Position numbers and translations under genes: made by a program. Positions 1-9,957 of a stretch of DNA of 64,000 nt are shown piece by piece. This stretch comes from Locusta migratoria (taxonomy: Eukaryota; Arthropoda; Insecta; Orthoptera; Acrididae), in the NCBI GenBank assembly GCA_026315105.1, contig CM048744.1, positions 351,417,168 through 351,481,167 on the forward strand, read 5' to 3'. Under the pieces are notes generated by a model. That model was not told the origin of the DNA and did no database searches. It worked only from the letters and a program-made list of their open reading frames with translations. Numbering within the stretch: position 1 is the stretch's first letter; each line of letters opens with the position of its first letter.

Positions 1-1
1 G

Positions 2-790
2 TCGATGTTGAATGACTGGGGTACAATACTGCCAGTCGTGACTTTTGCTTACAATACCGCAAGACAAGACACCACAGCTTCACGCCATTTGTCCGGCTCC
101 ATGGTCGTAAGGCTGACACAACGGATATTCTGTTTCCGTTCCAACCGGACGACACTCAGGATGACTATGTTAAACAGCTCATCACCAGGGTCGAAGAAGC
201 AAGACAGCTGGCTCGCGTACGGACACTGGACGCCCAGGAGAAGGACCGTCAGCGGTATAACGACAAGCACCGACCTGTTGTGTACAGCCCAGGAGATCTG
301 GTATGGATTTTTACCCCTGTACGGAAAGTTGGGCTACCGGAAAAGTTACTGAAGCGATACTTTGGTCCGTGTCGTGTCATACGTCGCCTGTCAGACGTCA
401 CATACGAAGTGGAGGATTATGAGCCGTCCTCGTAACGACAACAACGAACAGACATTGTGCACGTCCTCCGTATGAAGCCTTACCACAATCCCAGGGAACA
501 AATAGACAGAAACGGACTCTTGTTCAAGGACTCTGCAGATCGTTATGGTAATGAAATAGCCACGACAGGAGGGTCTGGCGCCGGTCATCGTCACCGCAAG
601 GAAGGGGTGCAGGCACAAAGGAAGGATGCATCGGAACTTTCATACAAAGGACCCACGACAAGATCCAGGAACCTAACAGCAGGTAGCTGTTCTTTCGGGA
701 AGGGGAGCAATGCCGCTAGTCTTCCGACAGTACGCGTGATGCAGTGGTTAGCATCGCAGATCGCTGTGTTTGCGGTACCCCGTTCAAATC
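2..790 (+). pseudogene. Ty3/gypsy retrotransposon pol 3' end (integrase C-terminal part), decayed
   Basis: The plus strand encodes the end of an LTR-retrotransposon polyprotein. The first frame (from about 5) matches the integrase stretch containing FAYNTARQDTT. A frame change near 85-90 is needed to continue through a basic charged region and a GDLVW-like integrase C-terminal segment at about 295-305. A stop codon at 433-435 then interrupts the frame, which continues as HVLRMKPYHNP (from 457) and a long basic tail to 921. The element therefore has at least one frameshift and one stop and cannot be active. The window starts inside it, so protease, RT and RNase H are missing. The gypsy assignment rests on family knowledge of the integrase tail. 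Confidence 0.75.
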
Positions 791-830
791 CCGCCACAGA
801 TAGAAGAAAATTTATTTATTTGTATTTACT

Positions 831-1060
831 ATGTATTATTTTTTTATGTAGGCTACTTGTAAGTTCCAGAAAATTCTTTTTATGTATAAATAGTAGAGCA
901 CTCCAAGCAGAAGTCTATTAACGACCAGCCTTCGAATTCCGGAACAGCTGCAGTTTGCAACGTGGCAATACACTAGCGGCTTGAGTAGATGTGATGAGTG
1001 GTGAGAGCATGGGAGATGCCTCAAAGACCTCTCACAGAAATAAAAACAAAAAAAGTAAAC
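831..1060 (+). repeat. probable 3' LTR of the upstream gypsy element
   Basis: This AT-rich stretch directly follows the pol remnant. It carries a TATA-like TATAAATA at about 886-893 and an AATAAA polyadenylation signal at about 1039, the order expected of an LTR. An A-rich purine run (agatagaagaaaa) at about 798-810 could be the polypurine tract. No second LTR is in the window, so the boundaries are not fixed. Confidence 0.4.
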
Positions 1061-1502
1061 GGTTTATGATGTTCAAGAGTCAAAGCCTCCAAAACGGAAC
1101 GCAAGTGTCGTAACATGTGGTACTAAGGTAAAGCAAAGTGTAGGTCCCTTACTTAGCTCATCGCTGTTACAAACAGGCATTACACCACGACACATTCACA
1201 AAATGAAATACAGCGAACAGACCTTTCCCTCCTGAATCAGAATCGTCTATTTTCTCTTCCAGGGCATTGAAAACATCGCTCTTATGTAAATTCGCCATAT
1301 TGAGAATATGCATAGTGTGAGCAATGCAGGTAGCACAAGAATGTACGATTCAACAAAGAGCGAGAAATATAAAGCCGTTTGCAGCGTAAAAATAGTTAAA
1401 AATCCTCTATATGTGGCAGCACAATGCAGAGAAGCTTTCTACTTCATTGGATTTTATCCATTGGAATTTATTATTATTATTATTTTAAGACTGCGACTGT
1501 GA
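1061..1502. other. no recognisable gene
   Basis: Mixed-composition sequence with an ATT trinucleotide run near 1470-1485. I see no credible coding region or repeat structure here. Confidence 0.5.
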
Positions 1503-2422
1503 GATAAATGGTTTTGCTTATAAATAACAACACTGCTACCAGTAACGATTGTTTTATTTATTTAGCACGACACGTTTCTAGAAATCATTCCGACCTTCAA
1601 GTGCGTTTTTTGTGTTGTTTCATATTATCTATGATGTTTTGAGTGTGTGAATTCCTGCTTCATTCTGCTGTCATTAACTTACTGTAACATATAAATACGC
1701 GTGATTTTACTTTCTGGTTATCTTTATATGGAGTTAATGGCGGAATTTTTTGGAAAGCTTTTTACTTACAGTTTTCGTCTGGTCCATCTGTGGCAGCTGT
1801 CACACATGTCAAACATCACATATAATATTTTTGCACATGAGTTCATCAGTTGTCACATACATACAAATAAACAGTTAAGCTTAATTTTACCAAAGATACA
1901 TTTTCACAGAGTATGCTACAAAGGAATCCTTAGATGGATTTTATCAAAGACATTCTGAATTTTTAAAGAGGATATTTTAATTTTGTTCATTGTAGTAATT
2001 TATGATTTTTTACAATGGTACTACATTTACACTTATTAACATTTTTATTTGAGTATGCTATCGAAACATCGGAAAAAAGTTTAAAGATTCACTTTCCACC
2101 TTTTCATTTAATATTTTGTCTTCATATTTTCTATAATGTGAATAAAATTCCAGTTCTTCATATAAGCTTTTCAAAAAATTCCACCATTAACTCCATATAT
2201 AGATAACCATAAAGGAAAATCGCGCGTTTTTATATATTCCAGTAATAACAGCAGAATGAAGCAGAAACACACGCACACTCAAAACATCATAAATAATATG
2301 AAACAGCACAAAAGACGCACTTGAAGATCCGAATGATTTCTCGAAACGTGTCGTGCTAAATAAATCAAAAATCGTGACTGGTAGCAGTATTGTTATTTAT
2401 AAGCAAATCCATCTTTCTACTT
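1503..2422. repeat. foldback element FB1 with about 255-bp inverted arms
   Basis: The left arm (about 1503-1762) and right arm (about 2166-2422) are reverse complements with scattered mismatches. Both contain the core GAAACGTGTCGTGCTAAATA and the segment around CATTCTGCTG. The spacer (1763-2165) is AT-rich without coding potential. The geometry matches a foldback or long-TIR non-autonomous DNA element. A pair of oppositely inserted retroelement 3' ends is the alternative. I could not define a target duplication. Confidence 0.65.
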
Positions 2423-2834
2423 CATTTTACGCGGTTGCCAACAGAGGACAGGTCGTAAAATGGCCGCTACAAATCTTTAGCGTTGCACGTGTCACATTCG
2501 GGCGCCGTCAGTCATATCAACTACCGATGAACGACTCTTGCTCGGATGCCGTTCACAATGTGTTACACGAGAGAGATTAGAACACGAATCGTAGTTCAGC
2601 TTCTTGAGCAAATAACCATGCCCGGAGTTGATTTTCCAATCCGCTCGATGTTACACAGCTTTAGCTTTGATTGTTATCTCTCTACTCTGTCCTCCCCCCA
2701 CCCCCCTTTTTTTTCTTTTGTAGATTCGTACACGGGTTTTTTTTTTTTATTTTTTTTTTTTGAGTGCTCGACCCTTGTTCAGTTTTCATCGGCTATCCAC
2801 TGGGGCATCTTACCACTAAATCTCAGGGGTGTAC
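2423..2834. other. intergenic, with pyrimidine-rich and poly-T runs
   Basis: Contains T-rich tracts at about 2706-2760. No gene recognised. Confidence 0.5.
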
Positions 2835-3038
2835 GTACGCCGCGGTGGAGTAGCCGGGCGGTCTAAAGCGTCTCGCTACGGAGCGAGCGGTTGCTCGCCG
2901 TGGAGGTTCGAGTCCTCCCTGGGGCATGGGTGTGTGTGATTGTCCTTAGGTTAGTTTACCTAGGTTTAAGTAGTTTGTAAGCTACGGACTGATGACCACG
3001 CAGTTTGGTCCGATAGATTTACAAACATTCGAACATTT
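2835..3038 (+). repeat. tRNA-derived SINE, subfamily A1
   Basis: A tRNA-like head (GCCGCGGTGGAGTAGC...) carries an internal B box GGTTCGAGTCC near 2907. It is followed by a CATGGGTGTGTG body and a tail ending in ACAAACATTCGAACATTT. Perfect 12-bp direct repeats TCAGGGGTGTAC at 2823-2834 and 3039-3050 mark the target duplication, so this is one complete retrotransposed insertion. A sister copy lies at 12915-13117. RNA polymerase III transcription is inferred from the B box. Confidence 0.85.
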
Positions 3039-3050
3039 TCAGGGGTGTAC

Positions 3051-3512
3051 TATTTTACAATATTCCTCGTGAGGAGATTTCGAACGCGAAGAGCGCTATG
3101 AGAGGAAAACGGTAGAACGGTAGACAGCTACAAAAAGCAGCACAAAATCATGCCAAACGCAACAGTTTAGAGGTTCAGTAATGGGGCCAAAATTTCGCAC
3201 GGGAGGCGCGCTGCTAGAACCCACGCGTTACAAAGTGATTTGTACGAACAGAAGTACTTGAGACTACCGCTGCAGCTGGTGCGCCTGTAGAGGTCAGTGA
3301 CAGGGCTATCCCCTAACAGGCGACGTTAATCGCTATTCACGGTCGAGTCGCAGCCAGGAAGACACTCATCACAACATAGACGTCGCTTAGAGTGGCGCTG
3401 ACCACGCCATCTATAGATTGTGTACTAGTGGGTGGAGGTTTTATGAGGTGACGTGACGTGGTAACATGATGGTGCGTATAGAACAAGTATATGATTGGCC
3501 AATCGGTGACAG
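3051..3512. other. no recognisable gene
   Basis: Unique-looking mixed sequence between a SINE and a MITE. No coding frame I would support. Confidence 0.5.
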
Positions 3513-3516
3513 TTAA

Positions 3517-3989
3517 CCCTTCAATGCACGACTTTGTATTTGAAGCTATAAAAAGTATCGCGATTAATGTATAGTGCGTATATACCGAGAGAAATATTGA
3601 ACGAAAAAATCCTTAAAATTATTATGCACTACTAGCAACACACCGTTCATAGATGGTGCTTCCATGATGTACCCGATGCAGTAAATGTCACTATTATGCC
3701 TCTCACCTTTCCATAAGTAACTCATAGTATGTGACTGACTACTTTTACATGGCAAAGGAGGAATACTAAAGTAAACAAACGCACATGATACGACTAACTC
3801 AATGCAGCATACTGTCGAACTGATTCAGTAGCGCTCTGCGATTTATAATTTCTAGAACGAGCTACTAGCATCTGTAAAATTATATACACAAGAAGGTATA
3901 AATGAATTTGTGGCAAAATTTTGATCAGTTTAAGAAATAATGGGAAAAATAAAGTATGTAGCTTATTAGCTACACTATGCATTGAAGGG
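3517..3989. mobile_element. piggyBac-type MITE (TTAA target)
   Basis: A 473-bp segment bounded by perfect 12-bp terminal inverted repeats, CCCTTCAATGCA and TGCATTGAAGGG. It is flanked on both sides by TTAA (3513-3516 and 3990-3993). TTAA duplication and a CCC start are hallmarks of the piggyBac superfamily. No transposase is encoded, so the element is non-autonomous. Open frames inside it are not convincing genes. Confidence 0.8.
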
Positions 3990-3993
3990 TTAA

Positions 3994-4396
3994 ATTCACT
4001 AAAGCCGTGGGACATACTTCCTGGATTCCTTACGTTTTGGGCACGTACAATTGGTTTTTGATTGGTCGATAAACGAAGGATGGTGTTTACGTGAAGTGTT
4101 TAAAATGTTCTATGAATGCTATCGGGAAAACACACAGAATGTTGAAATTTTTGTAACGCTATGGAACCAAAGTACAATGGTCATCAGTTCTTAGACGTTC
4201 AAACTACTTAAACTAATTTACACTCATCATTTTTTGATTTGCAGCTCTTATTATTGCCGTATCTGCAGCGAAAATTCCAGGTATGAGATTCGCCTCATAT
4301 GCAAAACACTATTTTATTTTACACCCAAACAGGTTTCAGCACCTACGTGCCATCGTACTGGCTTTTTTCTTTTATTTATTGCTGTGAAAAACAAAA
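3994..4396. other. no recognisable gene
   Basis: AT-rich flank between the MITE and the Tc1 element. Confidence 0.5.
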
Positions 4397-4476
4397 TACA
4401 CTACTGGCCATTAAAATTGCTACACCAAGAAGAAATGCAGATGATAAACGGGTATTCAATGGTCAAATATAGGTGA

Positions 4477-5687
4477 TTACATTTTCACGCAATTTGGGTA
4501 TATAGATCCTGAGAAATCAGTACCCAGAACGACCACCTCCGGCCGTAATAACGGCCTTGATACGCCTGGGCATTGAGTCAAACAGAGCTTGGATGGCGTA
4601 TACAGGTACAAATGTCCATGCATCTTCACCACGATACCACAATTCATCAAGAGTAGTGACTGGCGTATTGTGATGAGCCAGTTGCTCGGCCACCATTGAC
4701 GAGACGTTTTCAATTGTTGAGAGATCTGGAGAATGTGCTGGCAGGGCAGCAGTCGAACATATTCCGTATTCAGAAAGTCCCCTACAGAACCTGCAACTTG
4801 CGGTCGTGCATTATCCTGCTGAAATTTAGTGTTTCGCGAGGGTAATATGGAGGGTAGAGCCACGGGTCGTAACATATCTGAAATTTAACAGCCACTGTTC
4901 AAAGTGCTGTCGGTGCGAACAAGAGATGAACGAGATGTGTCACCAATGGCAACCCAACCATCACGCCGGGTGATACGGCAGTATGGCGATGACGAATACA
5001 CGCTTTCAATTTGAGTTCACCGCAATGTCGCCAAACACGGATGTGACCATCATGCTGCTGTAATCCTAGTCTATTTTATAAATTTCATAGATTCAAAATT
5101 AAGGGCAAAAAATTAAAAAAAAATCACCTAATAATTATTAAAACGCAAAATAATTATAACTAAATCAACCAAAAATATTCACTTGCATGTGACCATCATG
5201 CGGCTGTAAACAGAACCTGGATTCATTCGAAAGAATTACGTTGTCCCATACGGACCTCCAAGTTCGTTGTTACGTACACCATCGCAGGCGCTCCTGTCTG
5301 TGATGCAGCGTCAAGGATAACCGCAGCCATGGTCTCCGAGCCGATAGTCCATGCTGCTGCAAACGTCTCGAACTGTTCGTGCAGATGGTTGTTGTCTTGC
5401 AAACGTCCCCATCTGTTGACTCAGGGATCGAGATGTGACTGCACGATCCGTTACAGCTATGCGAATAAGATGCCTGTCATCTCGACTGCTAGTGATACGG
5501 GGCCGTTAGGATTCAGCACGGCGTTCCGTATTGCTCCTCTAAACGCTGCTAAAATCATTGGTTTGTGACCAACGCGAGCAGCAATGTCGCGATAGTGTAA
5601 ACCGCAATCGCGATAGGCCACAATCCGACCTTTATCAAAGTCGGAAACCTGATGATACGCATATCTCCTCCTTACACCAGGCATCAC
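4477..5687 (-). pseudogene. Tc1-like transposase, inactivated
   Basis: Reading from 5687 downward, the N-terminus has the helix-turn-helix signature FDKGRIVAYRDCGL...RDIAARVG. The C-terminal part (4875 downward) contains FQQDNARPQVAG, the region of the second catalytic aspartate of the DDE transposase fold. The frame is broken several times, including by the 5064-5186 insertion. Such enzymes cut at TA dinucleotides. This copy cannot make a full protein. Confidence 0.8.
5041..5209. repeat. AT-rich insertion flanked by a 23-bp direct repeat
   Basis: The 23-bp segment starting ATGTGACCATCATGC at 5041-5063 recurs with one mismatch at 5187-5209. Between them lie 123 bp of very AT-rich sequence absent from the other Tc1 copy. 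It is either an insertion with an unusually long target duplication or a repair event. Confidence 0.7.
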
Positions 5688-5896
5688 AACAACGTTTCAC
5701 CAGGCAACGCCGGTCAACTAATGTTTGTGTATTAAAAATCGGTTTGAAACTTTCGTCATGTCAGCACGTTGTAGGTGCGTATTTCTCCTCCATACACGAG
5801 GCATCTCAACAACGTTTCACCAGGCAACGCCGGTCAACTGCTGTTTGTGTATGAAAAATCGGTTGGAAAATTTCGTCATGTCAGCACGTAATAGGT
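5657..5896. repeat. 120-bp tandem duplication in the Tc1 5' region
   Basis: Two diverged copies of a 120-bp unit (5657-5776 and 5777-5896) both contain CAACGTTTCACCAGGCAACG. The unit covers the start of the transposase and the sequence just upstream. The related copy near 62280-62400 has one unit only. Confidence 0.8.
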
Positions 5897-6289
5897 GTCG
5901 CCACCGGCGCCAATCTTGTGTGAATGCTCTGAAAAGCTAATCATTTGCACATCACAGCATCTTCTTCCTGTCGGTTAAATTTTGCGTTTGTAGCACGTCC
6001 TCTTCGTGTTGTAGCAATTTTATTGGCCAGGAGTGTATTATGAAGGTGGCATATATACCTTGCACTATAAATTTCTCAAGCGTTGGTACAATGGGATACT
6101 TTCTAGTGCTCTTGGGACTGGATACAATCGCACAAATTCAGTGAGATGTATTGTATTTTGTTTCGACCACGAACTCATCTTTATTCCATGAACAAAAATC
6201 AGCTCTGACTACACAACACAGTATACCGATCAACAATTGACGCCAAGAGAGACTTGTACTGCGTATGAGCATCTTCTGCCACTTGTCAA

Positions 6290-6536
6290 GCCTCACCGGA
6301 GTGGCCGAGCGCATTGAGGCTCTGTGCTCCGATGCGCGCGGCCGTTCCCAGTCGGAGGTTCGAATCCTCCTCGGGCATGGATGTTTGTGTCGTCTTTAGT
6401 ATAAGCTAGTTCATAAGTAGTTTGTAGGTTTAGGGACTGACGACCCCATAGTTAAGTCCCATTAGCTCTACAAACATTTTATTTTGATTTGGACCGATGA
6501 CCCCTCAGTTAAGTCCCGTAAGCTTAAACATTTGAA
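6290..6536 (+). repeat. tRNA-derived SINE, subfamily A3, with doubled tail
   Basis: The head CCTCACCGGAGTGGCCGAGC and B box GGTTCGAATCC are followed by the ATGGATGTTTGTGTCGTC body. The tail module (GACTGAYGACCCC...TTAAGTCC) occurs twice, at about 6430-6475 and 6490-6535. The 11-bp direct repeat CCACTTGTCAA at 6279-6289 and 6537-6547 encloses both tails, so the doubled tail belongs to one insertion. Confidence 0.8.
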
Positions 6537-6715
6537 CCACTTGTCAAAATATGCCTCAAACGCCGAAATATACTCGTACAGTGCATGCGCAAGTTCTTCG
6601 ACTTGTCGCGTATATGCCGAAAAGCGATATACAAAATATATGCGCGTAATTTTTGCGCAGGAATGTCCTCATACAATTTTTATAATCTTTTGTGTGATGT
6701 TAAGTATCGCGACAT

Positions 6716-6829
6716 GTCCTCCCTCGAGCATGGGTGTATTTGTTGTCCTTAGCGCAAGTTATTTTAAGTAGTTGGTAAGACTAGGGACTGCTGACCAGCG
6801 TAGTTAAGTCCCATAGCTTTACAAACATT
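6716..6829 (+). repeat. 5'-truncated SINE-A fragment
   Basis: Starts within the B-box-adjacent CCTCCCTCGAGCATGGGTG and runs through the SINE-A tail to TTAAGTCCCATAGC...ACAAACATT. The tRNA head is missing. No target duplication found. Confidence 0.75.
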
Positions 6830-7520
6830 GTGCAGTACAGTCTCGTTAATTCGAAATAAACGAGAGCGTGACCATCTCGAACCATCGAAATTTATGTGCG
6901 AAAAAGAAGTAAATCGGCCTTTAAAAAAATACATGTGTCAAGAAATATGAACTTCTTAAACAAAGTGTTTAAATTGGCATTTACATTGGCAGCATAAAGA
7001 TTTTAAATTCTTTTTTACTCTTTACTTCGAGATAATGGTGGGTTGCCATTTTCTGTGGAGACAGAATGTACCCGCAGTTTCTATTTTGTTTTATGACTCT
7101 TGGATTTATGCGAAACTCGTGATTCCGAGACTCTAAATATCGAGTGTTCACTGTATCGATTTCATTGTACTTTTTCTCTAACTTACTTTAATATTTTAGG
7201 TAGGTAATGTCACAACGAGGAGAACAGAATCCAGTTTGGAACTACTTTAGTAAAAGTACCGTCGATTTGTCTAAACCTGTTCGCCTCCCATGTCATCTGC
7301 GATCTCCGAGTTAGGCTTATACACACTCAAGAAGGCTTAATACAGGGAGGGGATCCTGCAGTATGTGGAAAAGCTAATGATTTGTAGTGTAATGTAAATT
7401 TACCAAAATTTTAACTTAATTACGCAAGTTCCGGTTTCGTGTTGGGGCGAAACTAGAAGAGGAGCCGAATATTCGGTTACGGTGTCGGTTTCGGACGCAA
7501 ATAATGTTTCGGTGGGACTC
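6830..7520. other. no recognisable gene
   Basis: Ordinary AT-rich sequence. No repeat boundaries or coding region that I can support. Confidence 0.5.
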
Positions 7521-7716
7521 TAACAAGGGGAACACCAAGTATGGTACCAACGGATTTTGATGGGTCGCATGTATGTTGTGAGGGAATTCCTCCAGACCAT
7601 CAACCTAAAAGGATTTATTCCAATGGGCCTTGATTTCTAAGAAAATCAGGATCAAATTCACAGCAAATTACCACGCGTAACGTGTCTACTTGTACATGGC
7701 GGTTATGACTCATCGT

Positions 7717-7785
7717 GACAGCGTGGTATAATCGACAAGGTGCTAGGCTCCCATGCAGGAGACCCGGGTTCGATACCTAACTGCA
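7717..7785 (+). repeat. tRNA-like segment in the left arm of FB2
   Basis: An A-box-like GTGGTATAATCGACAAGG is followed, about 30 nt later, by a B-box-like GGTTCGATACC. The stretch GCAGGAGACCCGGGTTCGA is identical in the tRNA-like palindrome at 23848-24188. It is not a functional tRNA: the B box departs from consensus and no full cloverleaf is evident. Confidence 0.55.
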
Positions 7786-8445
7786 GAACAATTTTTAAAA
7801 ATTGTAATTACTACTTTTTATATTTAAAAAAAAAAATAATTGAGCAAAGAAAAAGATATAAAGAAAGAAAAACATCCTGCTTGTCGGTGTGTCTGTGAGC
7901 AGATTCCAACTGCTAAGCAAACATTTGGCGCATTTTAAGGCGTTAGTGAGTTCACCTTTTGACTGCTCATCACACACATCCATTTCCGAAGAGGTTTCGT
8001 GTGATGGGCCTGCTTCCGTCATAGCGCATTTGTTCTCCACGTTGCACTACTTGCCGCACGCATGAAGGATACGCAACGAATGACTAACCGACTGGTCGTA
8101 GCATAATAGTTCACTGGGACGCGTCACGTGGGCACACACCTCATAGGAGGAGATAAAAACAGGACGGTCAGGAACTATAAACATAGGTATTAACTGTTGC
8201 CCAAATATTATAGGTATTAACAAAAGACTATTTAATAATTTCGAAATATGCTTCAGTCGCCTTAAAAGTGTGCTTCAAAAAAACAAAATGAATAAAATAA
8301 TCGTCGCACAATACATAACATATTGAGCGAATGTTACATGTTTTACCCTGACCATTTACTGCAAAAGTTTACATAAGAATGGTTACAAAAATACATAATT
8401 ATGCACAATCATCGGACAGGTGTGAAAAGTAATTGACCCATGTCG

Positions 8446-8516
8446 GACTTCAACGCAGGTCTCCCGCATTGGCAGCCTCGCACCTTGCCGATTACACCAC
8501 GCTGTCTCGCTGAGCG
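8446..8516 (-). repeat. tRNA-like segment in the right arm of FB2
   Basis: Inverted partner of the 7717-7785 segment. On the minus strand it reads GACAGCGTGGTGTAATCGGC then GGTGCGAGGCTGCC. Its B-box half is degraded. Confidence 0.5.
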
Positions 8517-8522
8517 GTAACC

Positions 8523-8725
8523 AAAAAAAATGTTCAAATGTTTGTGAAGCTTATGGGACTTAACTACGGGGTCGTCAGTCCCTAAACTTACAAACTACTT
8601 ATGAACTACCTTATACTAAGGACGGCACAAACATCCATGCCCGAGGTGGGATTCGAACCCCCGACCGCATTGGCCGAGAAGACCGTGACTGGAGCGCCTC
8701 AGTCCCCGCGGCCACCGCGGCCGGC
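8523..8725 (-). repeat. tRNA-derived SINE, subfamily A2
   Basis: Minus-strand SINE with head GGCCGCGGTGGCC and B box GGTTCGAATCC. It ends in the AACATTTGAACATTT tail and A-run. Flanked by the 11-bp target duplication GAGCGGTAACC at 8512-8522 and 8726-8736, which splits the right arm of FB2 and shows the SINE is younger than FB2. Confidence 0.88.
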
Positions 8726-9289
8726 GAGCGGTAACCGCCTTGTATAAGTAAACACGTTACGCGTGGTAATTTTCTGTGAATTTGATCTCGATTTTCTTAG
8801 AAATCAAGGCTCATTGGAACAAATCCTTTTAGCTTGATGGTCTGGAGGAATTCCCTCACAACATACCTACGACCCATCAAATTCCGTTGGTACCATACTT
8901 AGGGTTCCCCTTGTAAGTAAAAGTAATTTTTTTTTGTCCTCCGGACAATGCATAATATAAAGATGAAGATGTGTCATCCAGTAACTTTCGAGTGTGCGGC
9001 CGGATTCCGTCGTCATTCTGACACGATATTTCGGCCTGGAAACGTCCGGCTATCTTCAGGTGAGTAGCGAGTACTGAAGATCCCAGGTGCAGTCGCGGTA
9101 TTTATAATGGTTCTTGCGCATGCCAAAAGTGCTGGTGTCGTTTTGCGCATGCGTTGGATGGTGTCATGCGCGTTATAGCTGCCCTCGGTGGTGGAAGAGC
9201 AATAGTTTTCTAATCATTGATAATCGATTGATGGCGTCGATTATGCTGTGACTGGATGATATTAATCACAGGATTCCAATTTTTGTCGA

Positions 9290-9945
9290 GCTGAAAGCCG
9301 TTGTCACGAATTATAAGATTGTCGGCAAGACGAATTTCCACCGATTCTTTAATAAGTGAATCTCAGAAACTGAAGACTGGAGTTAAAATTTTAGTTTCAC
9401 TATATTCCATTGTGCGTCCCATCGAAATGCAGTGTTCTGCTACCGCTGACTTTGATGGTTGGAGTAGACAGGTGTGTCTTTCGTGTTCCACACATCGTTC
9501 CTGTACAGATGGTATTGCCTGTCCTATATATGCAGCGCCACACTCACAGGGGATCTTATCAACACCCGATTTTCTCAGCTGCAGATCATCTTTGACGGTC
9601 CTACTAAGGCCAAACTCTTCGCAGGTGGGCGGAAGATAACCTTGATTTTATTTCTCCCAAGGAACCTTCCTATTTTGGAGGACACATTTCCGGCAAAAGG
9701 AAGGAAAGCAACTGATTTGTAATCGTCATCAGTGTCCTCTTTGCGTTGCTTCTTATTATTGTAGTTGTACATGGGCTTCTTTATTTGTCGAGAAGTATAT
9801 CCGTTATCTTTGAAAACCTTCTCCGGATGTTCTAATTCTGTGTGGAGGTTATGTTCGTCAGATATTATATGCGCTCGATGAAGTAAAGTGCTGAGGGGAC
9901 ACTAGCAGTTTGCGAGGGGTGATGGCAGCTCGACTCCTGTAAGTA
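9290..9945 (-). pseudogene. Penelope-like GIY-YIG endonuclease domain, degraded
   Basis: From about 9770 downward the minus strand reads FLPFAGNVSSKIGRFL and KVIFRPPAKS. After frame changes it reads IPCECGAAYIGQ and EHERH...KSAVAEHCIS. These match the linker and the GIY-YIG nuclease of Penelope-like elements, where CXC and YIG motifs precede the nuclease core. Such enzymes nick DNA to prime reverse transcription. Frameshifts make this copy non-functional. Confidence 0.75.
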
Positions 9946-9957
9946 TAGATCAGTGTC

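Larger units (their letters stand above)
4399..6035 (-). mobile_element. Tc1/mariner element, family T1, copy 1 (full-length ends)
   Basis: Terminal inverted repeats CACTACTGGCCATTAAAATT (left) and its near-complement ending GGCCAGGAGTG (right) are flanked by TA at 4397-4398 and 6036-6037, the Tc1/mariner target. The transposase reads on the minus strand and is decayed. Two internal rearrangements enlarge it relative to the second copy at 62141-63504: a 120-bp tandem duplication at 5657-5896 and an AT-rich insertion at 5064-5186. The 62-kb copy is in the opposite orientation. Confidence 0.9.
7524..8913. mobile_element. foldback element FB2 with tRNA-like inverted arms and TAA target duplication
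   Basis: The left arm (7524 to about 7780) and right arm (about 8440-8913) are inverted copies. They start CAAGGGGAAC and share TATGGTACCAACGG and GTGGTCTGGAGG-type segments. TAA flanks both ends (7521-7523, 8914-8916), which fits PIF/Harbinger-type insertion but is too short to be decisive. The inner part of each arm is tRNA-like. The right arm was later opened by a SINE at 8523-8725. The interior (about 7790-8440) has no coding potential. Confidence 0.7.
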
